From Anaerolineales bacterium (GTDB lineage Bacteria > Chloroflexota > Anaerolineae > Anaerolineales > DRMV01), in the NCBI GenBank assembly GCA_026985785.1, contig JALSPT010000152.1, forward strand, positions 1 through 10,536: a stretch of 10,536 nucleotides of DNA. The letters are read 5' to 3'. Shown here one piece after another: positions 5,200-10,536 of the stretch (its first letter is position 1; every line of letters starts with the position of its first letter). Both the position numbers and the translations under genes were made by a program. The notes under the pieces were generated by a model. The model was not told the origin of the DNA, did no database searches, and saw only the letters and a program-made list of their open reading frames with translations.

Positions 5200-6387
5200 A
5201 TGGCAGCAGAAGATGCCTTGCAACAGCGCCTACAGTGGCTGGAAGAAGAACGCCGCAAAGACCACAGCCTGCTCTTGGCGCTACAAGAACGGCTAATATC
5301 GCTCGAAGGGGACTACCGGGCAGTGAACGAACAATTGAAAGGCGTGAGTAGTGAACTGGCGCAGGTCTCAGCGGCACTCGGGCAATTCGAAAAACTGGAG
5401 GGCGCAATCGCCCGCATCGAGCAGGAAAGCGCCCGCCGAGACGAGGAGCTGACCACGCGCCTCCAAAAGCAATTGCGGGAGGCAGAAGAAAACCACCGAG
5501 CCGAGGTAGAAAACCTCCGCGAACGGGTACGCGAAGTCTACAAGAAGTTAGAGCAAATTTCCCCCCTGCAGCGCGCCCTGGCACAGCGACAAACAGAAAT
5601 CCAAGAACTCCGCCAAACGGTGGAGACCCTCACCGCCCGCCTGGACGAAACCGAGCACATGGAAGAAGAACGCCTCCGGGCAATTCATTTGCTGCAGGAG
5701 GCGCAGGAACGTACTGCCAAGCGGATGGTCGACGTGCAAGGCGAAGTCACCGCTTTTCGCAAACGGCTGGACGACCAGGCCGCGCAGGTCAGGGTTTTCA
5801 ATGAATCGTTGCGCAAACTGGAAGCCCGTCTACAAGAGATGCTGGCCGAAGAATATCGCCGCAAGCAAGAACAAACCGACTTTGTGGAATCGCAAAATCG
5901 ACGCTGGCTGGCCTGGGAACGCACCTGGAAGGAATGGGAAACGCGATTCCAGGCGCTGGAAACGTTGAGCCAGCAAGTGGAAGCCCGCCTGCGAGCATGG
6001 GATGACCTGCAACGGGAAGTGAAACGGGCCCAAGAAGGCTTCGAGACCATGACGGACCGGCTGGAGCGCCGGATGCACGAAATTACCGAGATCCAGCGAT
6101 TGGCCGAAGATCGTTTCCGCCAGGAATGGGCAGCCTTCAAAGCCGACGATCAAAAACGCTGGGCCAATTACCTTCTGGCCCAAGATGAACACCGCCAGGA
6201 TATTGAAAGGCGCCTGGCGTCGCTCGACGAGCAAGTGGTGCAATTACAGGATGCGCTCCAAGCCTTGGACGACGTGGTCAAAATGGGCGAAGAACAATTG
6301 CGCCAACGTCTTCAGGCGTTGGTAAAGGTAGCACAAACCTGGTTGAACGATTACGAACGTGCTTCCAACACGGTGAAAAACTCCTGA
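5200..6387 (+). CDS. Long coiled-coil cytosolic protein of unknown function
   Basis: The 395-residue protein is almost entirely charged amphipathic helix: no cysteine, one proline (Pro122), very few glycines, and no signal peptide or membrane segment. Heptads with Leu/Ile/Val at a and d run through most of the sequence. Pro122 (QISPLQRAL) likely marks a hinge between an N-terminal coil and a longer C-terminal one. A tryptophan cluster at 236, 239, 243 and 246 keeps strict a/d spacing, continued by Phe250, Leu253, Val260, Leu264 and Trp267. No ATPase head is present, so it is not an SMC protein despite the similar composition. It has its own promoter and a good RBS (GGAG, 6 nt). It lies between the Nuo-like operon and the nucleoside transporter; the shared promoter 12-mer points to the former as its partner, but that is inference. 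I do not recognise the family. Confidence 0.82.
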   Translation: MAAEDALQQRLQWLEEERRKDHSLLLALQERLISLEGDYRAVNEQLKGVSSELAQVSAALGQFEKLEGAIARIEQESARRDEELTTRLQKQLREAEENHRAEVENLRERVREVYKKLEQISPLQRALAQRQTEIQELRQTVETLTARLDETEHMEEERLRAIHLLQEAQERTAKRMVDVQGEVTAFRKRLDDQAAQVRVFNESLRKLEARLQEMLAEEYRRKQEQTDFVESQNRRWLAWERTWKEWETRFQALETLSQQVEARLRAWDDLQREVKRAQEGFETMTDRLERRMHEITEIQRLAEDRFRQEWAAFKADDQKRWANYLLAQDEHRQDIERRLASLDEQVVQLQDALQALDDVVKMGEEQLRQRLQALVKVAQTWLNDYERASNTVKNS

Positions 6388-6404
6388 AGAAAGCCAACGT
6401 GCGG

Positions 6405-6410
6405 TAAAAT
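6405..6410 (+). promoter_or_regulatory. Possible -10 element of the ABC transporter operon
   Basis: TAAAAT lies 77 nt before the first permease ATG. No convincing -35 is found 17 bp upstream. It is supported mainly by its place in the only gap (6388-6481) before the operon and by the inverted repeat that overlaps it. Confidence 0.35.
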
Positions 6411-6421
6411 TGGCACCAATT
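6408..6421 (+). promoter_or_regulatory. Inverted repeat, candidate operator of the ABC transporter operon
   Basis: AATTGG-CA-CCAATT is a perfect 6+6 inverted repeat with a 2-bp centre. It covers the end of the possible -10 and the likely start point. As RNA it would be too short-looped to be a stable hairpin, so a DNA-binding repressor site is the better reading. The regulator is unknown. Confidence 0.4.
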
Positions 6422-6481
6422 CTTCGACAGGCGGCGGAAAGGCCGCGTGCGGCTTAATCCCTTGTTGTTTAAGGATGAGAC

Positions 6482-7591
6482 ATGGCTGAACCCGCAAAGC
6501 GAACCTCTGGATGGCCCAACGTGCGGCGCTTCGTGCGCAGCATCGCCGTGCCGTTGGGCGCAGTGGCGCTGGCCTTGATCATCGGCGCCGTGATCATTGA
6601 ATTGTCGGGGGCTTCGGCGCTCAAAGCCTACGAGGCATTAGCCCAAGGAGCCTTTGGCAACGCCCGTGGCTGGCAACGCACCCTGGAAAAGAGTACGCCG
6701 CTGATTTTCAGCGGGCTGGCAGTGGCATTTGCGTTCAAAGCCGGCCTGTTCAACATTGGTGCCCAGGGGCAATTGCTCTTCGGCGCCATCACGGCAGCAT
6801 GGGTAGGATTCGCCGTCCATGGGCTTCCGCCGGGAATCCACGCCGCGGTGGCATTGACCGCAGGCGCCATTGCCGGTGGGTTGTACGGCGCGATTCCGGG
6901 GGCATTGAAAACCTACACCGGCGCCCACGAAGTCATCACCACGATCATGCTCAATTACGTCGCCATGGGCTTCACCGATTACCTCGCCAACGGCCCCCTC
7001 AAGGACACCTCACCGGGCAACATCGTAGCCCGCACGCCCAAGATCTTGCCCTCGGCCACCCTCCCCACATGGCACTGGCTGCCTTTTGGCTTCGTGCTGG
7101 CAGTGGCAGCCGCTGCCATCACGTGGTGGATTTTACGGCGCACTACCTTGGGCTTCGAAATCCGCACCGTGGGGCAAAACCCCCACGCGGCGCGCTACGC
7201 GGGCATGAAAGTCGCCCGCACGGTCATCCTCACCATGGTGCTCAGTGCTCTCCTGGCAGGCATCGGGGGAGCGGTCGAAACCCAGGGCGTGGTCAAGCGC
7301 TATGAACCGGGATTCAACGCCAACCTTGGCTTCGACGGCATCACGGTGGCACTTTTGGGCAAAACGGATCCCTTCGGCGTCATTCCGGCAGCCATGCTGC
7401 TGGGGGCAATGCGCGCAGGCTCCAACCAGATGCAATTCAAAGCGCACGTCGCGCAGGAAATCACCGATGTCGTCCAGGCATTGATGCTGTTCTTCGTAGC
7501 AGCCGACATGATTGTGCGCTGGTTGCTGCGCATGAGACAGGCCGAGGAAGGCGAGAAAATCACGCTCAGCACTGGCTGGGGCGCGCAGTGA
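6482..7591 (+). CDS. Nucleoside-type ABC transporter permease (YufP/NupP-like)
   Basis: This 369-residue inner-membrane permease belongs to the branched-chain amino acid/sugar permease superfamily (BPD_transp_2), in the branch that works with BMP-family lipoproteins to import nucleosides. Motifs are FNIGAQGQL (90-98), TGAHEVITTIMLNYVA (146-161, the hallmark of the first permease of such pairs), GQNPHAARYAGMKVAR (231-246, coupling-helix region facing the ATPase) and GFDGITVALLGK (283-294). About 8-10 helices are evident after a basic N-terminus. AAGGA lies 6 nt before the ATG at 6482. An overlapping ATG at 6475 is out of frame. It is followed 5-8 nt later by the second permease. The family and operon order match B. 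subtilis nupOPQ-type systems. The substrate (nucleoside, or another ligand of the family) cannot be fixed from the sequence. Confidence 0.9.
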   Translation: MAEPAKRTSGWPNVRRFVRSIAVPLGAVALALIIGAVIIELSGASALKAYEALAQGAFGNARGWQRTLEKSTPLIFSGLAVAFAFKAGLFNIGAQGQLLFGAITAAWVGFAVHGLPPGIHAAVALTAGAIAGGLYGAIPGALKTYTGAHEVITTIMLNYVAMGFTDYLANGPLKDTSPGNIVARTPKILPSATLPTWHWLPFGFVLAVAAAAITWWILRRTTLGFEIRTVGQNPHAARYAGMKVARTVILTMVLSALLAGIGGAVETQGVVKRYEPGFNANLGFDGITVALLGKTDPFGVIPAAMLLGAMRAGSNQMQFKAHVAQEITDVVQALMLFFVAADMIVRWLLRMRQAEEGEKITLSTGWGAQ

Positions 7592-7599
7592 GGTGAATG

Positions 7600-8619
7600 A
7601 TGAACAAACCGGCTTCGTTTGCGAACTGGAAACTCTTTTGGAAACGATGGGGCGTGGGACTCAGTGTGGCAGGGGTGATCATTGCCGCGATCGCCTACTA
7701 CTACGCCCGCTCGCCCCAGGCCACCGAAGCCGTCCTGGCTTCGACCTTGCGCCAATCGGTACCGCTGGTGTTGGGGGCCTTGTGCGGCCTGCTGGGCGAA
7801 CGCGCCGCCGTTATCAACATCGGCATCGAAGGACAAATGCTCATGGCCGCCTTCGTGGGCTTTCTGGTCAACGTGTACACCGGGAACTTGCTGTTAGGCG
7901 TGCTTGCAGGTATCGCCGTCGGCGCGCTCTTGGGATTGCTGCTGGCTTTCATGTCCGTGACCCTGAAAATCGACCAGATCATCGGTGGAACGGTCATCAA
8001 CATCCTTGCCATCGGCCTAACCGGCTACTTCTACAAAGTGGGGCTCAGCGGCCACGGAAAACTCAACGCCATCCCCCTCGGACCATTGGCCAAAATTCCA
8101 CTTTTGGGCCCCGTGCTGTTCAACAACCCACCCATCACCTACACCGCCATCATCCTGGTGTTCGTCGTGCATTACGTGCTCTTTTACACCCCTTGGGGGC
8201 TGCGCACCCGCGCCGTAGGCGAGCACCCACGCGCCGCCGACACCTTGGGCATCAACGTCTACCTGGTGCGCTACGTCAATGTCGTCGTCGGCGGAGCACT
8301 GGCCGGGCTGGCGGGGGCATACCTCTCGCTGGAAGCGGTGGGCTCTTTCGAGCGGCTGATGACCAACGGGCGCGGCTTCGTCGCCTTAGCAGTGATGATT
8401 TTCGGCAAATGGACGCCGCTGGGTTCTTGGGGCGCAGCCTTGCTATTTGGCTTTGCCTCCGCCATTCAGACCCAGTTGCAGTTCGGCGGCAAGGTCAATA
8501 TCCCGCCGCAGTTCATCGGTATGTTGCCGTACCTGCTGACGATTATCGTGCTGGCCGGCTTCGTAGGGCGGGCGCGTCCGCCGGCGGCTGACGGCATCCC
8601 CTACGAAAAAGAAGGCTGA
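7600..8619 (+). CDS. Nucleoside-type ABC transporter permease (YufQ/NupQ-like)
   Basis: This 339-residue partner permease is from the same superfamily. Landmarks are GERAAVINIGIEGQMLM (66-82), KIDQIIGGTVINILAIGLTG (123-142), GEHPRAADTLGINVYLVRY (207-225, the ATPase-contact region, parallel to GQNPHAARYAGM in the first permease) and RGFVALAVMIFGKWTP (258-273). It begins with two adjacent ATGs (7597 and 7600). GAGG at 7590-7593 stands 3 nt from the first and 6 nt from the second, so I prefer 7600. The RBS overlaps the previous stop, so the two permeases are probably translationally coupled and made in equal amounts, as a heterodimeric channel needs. The assignment is firm at family level. Confidence 0.9.
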   Translation: MNKPASFANWKLFWKRWGVGLSVAGVIIAAIAYYYARSPQATEAVLASTLRQSVPLVLGALCGLLGERAAVINIGIEGQMLMAAFVGFLVNVYTGNLLLGVLAGIAVGALLGLLLAFMSVTLKIDQIIGGTVINILAIGLTGYFYKVGLSGHGKLNAIPLGPLAKIPLLGPVLFNNPPITYTAIILVFVVHYVLFYTPWGLRTRAVGEHPRAADTLGINVYLVRYVNVVVGGALAGLAGAYLSLEAVGSFERLMTNGRGFVALAVMIFGKWTPLGSWGAALLFGFASAIQTQLQFGGKVNIPPQFIGMLPYLLTIIVLAGFVGRARPPAADGIPYEKEG

Positions 8620-8663
8620 GCGCCCATTTGGACGCCCGGCACGTGGCTTTTTGGGAGCAACCT

Positions 8664-10193
8664 ATGAGCGAGATCGCATTGGAAGTCCGTAACATCGTCA
8701 AACGTTTTCCCGGCGTATTGGCCAATGACCATGTCAACTTCGTCCTCCGAAAAGGGGAAGTGCACGCCCTGTTAGGCGAAAACGGGGCTGGGAAGACGAC
8801 GCTGATGAACATCATCTACGGGCTTTATCGCCCCGACGAGGGTGAAATCTACGTCGATGGTCAAAAAGTCACCATCGATAGCCCGCACGACGCCATCCGG
8901 CTGGGCATCGGCATGGTCCACCAACACTTCATGCTGGTGCCGGTATTCACCGTGGCGGAAAACCTCATCTTAGGGGCCGAGCCTACCAAAGGATGGTCGC
9001 TGGATTTGAAAGCCGCTCGGGAAGCCGTCCGTCGCCTTTCGGCACAATACGGGTTGGAAGTCGAGCCGGACGCGGTGGTAGAAGACCTGCCGGTGGGCGT
9101 GCAACAGCGCGTCGAAATTCTGAAAGCCCTCTACCGCGAAGCCAAAATCCTGGTGCTGGACGAGCCAACAGCCGTGCTCACGCCGCAAGAGGTGGAAGAA
9201 CTGTTCGTCATCATGCGACAATTGACCCAACGCGGCGTGTCCATCATCTTCATCACCCACAAACTCAAAGAGGTGCTTGCCATCGCCGACCACATCACCG
9301 TGATGCGTCGCGGCAAAGTGGTGGGAACGACCACGCCTGCGGAAACCGACGAGGCGGGATTGGCAGCCATGATGGTAGGGCGGCAGGTAGTATTGCAGGT
9401 GGAAAAAACGCCCGCCAAGCCCGGCGAGGTGGTGTTAGAGGTGGAAAACTTAGAGGTGGAAGACGAACGCGGCCTGCCCGCCGTGGACGGCGTCTCTTTT
9501 GAGGTACGAGAAGGCGAAATTTTGGGCATCGCCGGGGTGCAAGGCAACGGGCAAACCGAATTGGTCGAGGCCATCACCGGCCTGCGCCACATCCGTAACG
9601 GCCATATCCGCCTGGGAGGACAAGAAGCGCCGGAGCGAGCGCCGCGCTACCTCATCGAACACGGTATGGGGCATATCCCCGAAGACCGCCAAAAGCATGG
9701 CCTAGTACTTTCATACACCATTGCCGACAACCTGGTGCTGTGCACCTACTACCAACCACCTTTTGCCCGCGGGCTGCAGCGCAACCAGGCCGCTATCGTA
9801 GAAAATGCCGAACGGCTGGTAAATCAGTTCGACGTCCGCACGCCAAGCATTTTCACGACGGCAGGCTCACTTTCGGGAGGTAATCAGCAAAAGGTCATCG
9901 TAGCACGCGAATTCAGCCGCCCCCTGAAACTGTTGGTTGCCAATCAACCTACTCGCGGCCTGGACGTCGGCTCAATCGAGTACATCCACAAGCGCATCAT
10001 TCAGATGCGCGACCAGGGGGTTGCAGTGTTGTTGGTGTCGGCTGAGTTGGATGAAATTATGTCGCTGGCCGACCGTATCGCCGTGATGTATCGCGGGAAG
10101 ATCGTCGCGGTGGTCGAGGCTGGTCAGGTTTCTAAAGAAGAACTTGGGCTACTGATGGCAGGCAGCGGGATAGAAAAAGCCAGGGCTGGGTGA
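8664..10193 (+). CDS. Nucleoside-type ABC transporter ATP-binding protein with two NBDs (YufO/NupO-like)
   Basis: The 509-residue cytosolic ATPase has two fused nucleotide-binding domains. NBD1 has Walker A GENGAGKTT (38-46), a Q-loop HQHFM region (86-90), a VGVQQRVEIL signature (144-153), Walker B ILVLDEP (162-168, catalytic Glu167) and H-loop His199. NBD2 has a degenerate Walker A, GVQGNGQTE (291-299, Gln297 for Lys), an intact signature LSGGNQQK (403-410), Gln428 in place of the catalytic Glu (VANQPTRGLD) and no H-loop His (VSAELDE). So one composite site is probably silent, which is normal in RbsA/YufO-type ATPases. The in-frame TTG at 8628 was passed over because GGGAG lies 6 nt before ATG 8664 and the protein then starts at the usual SEIALEVRNIVKRFPG. 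It follows the permeases by 44 nt, with no terminator seen after it. Confidence 0.93.
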   Translation: MSEIALEVRNIVKRFPGVLANDHVNFVLRKGEVHALLGENGAGKTTLMNIIYGLYRPDEGEIYVDGQKVTIDSPHDAIRLGIGMVHQHFMLVPVFTVAENLILGAEPTKGWSLDLKAAREAVRRLSAQYGLEVEPDAVVEDLPVGVQQRVEILKALYREAKILVLDEPTAVLTPQEVEELFVIMRQLTQRGVSIIFITHKLKEVLAIADHITVMRRGKVVGTTTPAETDEAGLAAMMVGRQVVLQVEKTPAKPGEVVLEVENLEVEDERGLPAVDGVSFEVREGEILGIAGVQGNGQTELVEAITGLRHIRNGHIRLGGQEAPERAPRYLIEHGMGHIPEDRQKHGLVLSYTIADNLVLCTYYQPPFARGLQRNQAAIVENAERLVNQFDVRTPSIFTTAGSLSGGNQQKVIVAREFSRPLKLLVANQPTRGLDVGSIEYIHKRIIQMRDQGVAVLLVSAELDEIMSLADRIAVMYRGKIVAVVEAGQVSKEELGLLMAGSGIEKARAG

Positions 10194-10212
10194 GCAAAGG
10201 CAAGACCAACCG

Positions 10213-10536
10213 CTATACGCCCCTCACCAATCGCCTCACCGCCTCCCTCCCCGACCGAATGCAATCGGGAATGCCGATGCCGCGGTAAGCGTTCCCAGCC
10301 AGGGCAAGATGAGGCCAGGGCGCGAGGGCTTCTTCCGCGGCCTGCACCCGCGCCAGGTGGCCGAGGGTGTATTGTGGCATGGCTTGCGGCCAGATGAACA
10401 CTTCCGCAAACAGCGGCTTGGCGGTGATGCCCAGGGTCTGCGCCAGTTCGCGGCGGGCGATGTCCACCAGCGCCTCCCGCTCCCAGGGGATGGCGTCTTG
10501 TTGGCCGTCGCGCCCCACGAACACCCGCAGCAGGGC
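10213..10536 (-). CDS. hemY: Protoporphyrinogen oxidase, C-terminal part (runs off the window)
   Basis: The frame is open from the window edge to TAG (10215-10213), giving 107 residues of the C-terminus. The closing phrase LALAGNAYRGIGIPDCIRSG is the strongly conserved FAD-contacting end of the FAD-dependent protoporphyrinogen oxidase (HemY-type, also called HemG in some genomes). The upstream ALLRVFVGR and FIWPQAMPQYTLGHLARV match the same family (the P-QY-GH segment near the substrate site). This enzyme oxidises protoporphyrinogen IX to protoporphyrin IX at the membrane in haem synthesis. It is a monotopic flavoprotein of usually 450-480 residues, so about three quarters lies outside. Its stop is 19 nt from the convergent ATPase stop, with no hairpin between them. 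Carotenoid desaturases and amine oxidases share the fold but not this C-terminal wording. Confidence 0.88.
   Translation of the reverse strand, partial: ALLRVFVGRDGQQDAIPWEREALVDIARRELAQTLGITAKPLFAEVFIWPQAMPQYTLGHLARVQAAEEALAPWPHLALAGNAYRGIGIPDCIRSGREAVRRLVRGV

Noticed and set aside
5200..6387. SMC/RecN/MukB-like chromosome protein
   Set aside because: The composition is similar, but no Walker A, signature or Walker B head segments exist and the length is only 395 residues. It is a plain coiled-coil protein.
6388..6481. Purine-type riboswitch before the nucleoside transporter
   Set aside because: The 94-nt gap lacks the conserved purine-aptamer junction sequences and a three-way junction. 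Only short local stems are seen.
8628..8663. TTG start extending the ATPase by 12 residues
   Set aside because: There is no SD ahead of the TTG. GGGAG stands 6 nt before ATG 8664, where the family's usual N-terminus begins.
10213..10524. A complete 103-residue - strand gene starting with GTG at 10524
   Set aside because: The frame continues unbroken to the window edge and the sequence is the interior and C-terminus of protoporphyrinogen oxidase. The GTG is an internal Val codon.

Overview
The window looks like a chromosomal stretch from a GC-rich bacterium. I favour a member of the Chloroflexota (Anaerolineae-like). This is an inference from three things: LysX of the LysW/alpha-aminoadipate lysine route, the style of the Nuo-like orphan membrane module, and a FAD-type protoporphyrinogen oxidase. 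Nothing in the window (rRNA, for example) settles the taxonomy. There are no tRNAs, insertion sequences, phage genes or CRISPR arrays.

Layout. (1) 1-333, +: the 3' end of a SnoaL/NTF2-like gene, closed by a strong intrinsic terminator. (2) 391-1311, -: lysX, the ATP-grasp ligase of LysW-dependent lysine synthesis. Its upstream region holds a sigma70-type promoter, an SD, a 31-codon ORF with Lys-Ser-Lys-Lys at codons 9-12, and an intrinsic terminator just before lysX. Together these read as a lysine-sensing leader-peptide attenuator. (3) 1629-5158, +: three tightly packed membrane genes, namely a Trp-rich polytopic protein, a seven-helix NuoK-like (perhaps NuoJ/K-like) protein and a NuoN-like antiporter subunit. 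By my alignment the NuoN-like protein has lost the conserved channel lysines. No redox subunits are present. (4) 5200-6387, +: a cytosolic coiled-coil protein with tryptophans at consecutive core positions and its own promoter. (5) 6482-10193, +: two permeases and a double-NBD ATPase of a BMP-dependent nucleoside-type ABC importer, without a binding lipoprotein in view. (6) 10213-10536, -: the C-terminus of protoporphyrinogen oxidase, convergent with the ATPase.

How the parts work together. lysX is a one-gene unit here and probably answers to charged tRNA-Lys through its leader. The three membrane genes are translationally linked (15-nt gap, then ATGA overlap) and probably form one membrane complex. 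The same 12-mer CATGCTATAATC, an extended -10 promoter, stands before this operon and before the coiled-coil gene, so the two may be expressed in parallel. The first membrane gene appears to be read from a leaderless mRNA. The ABC genes form a separate operon behind a weak promoter overlapped by a perfect inverted repeat.

The most notable items are the lysine leader attenuator, the Nuo-like module with a degraded proton path, and the tryptophan-core coiled coil.
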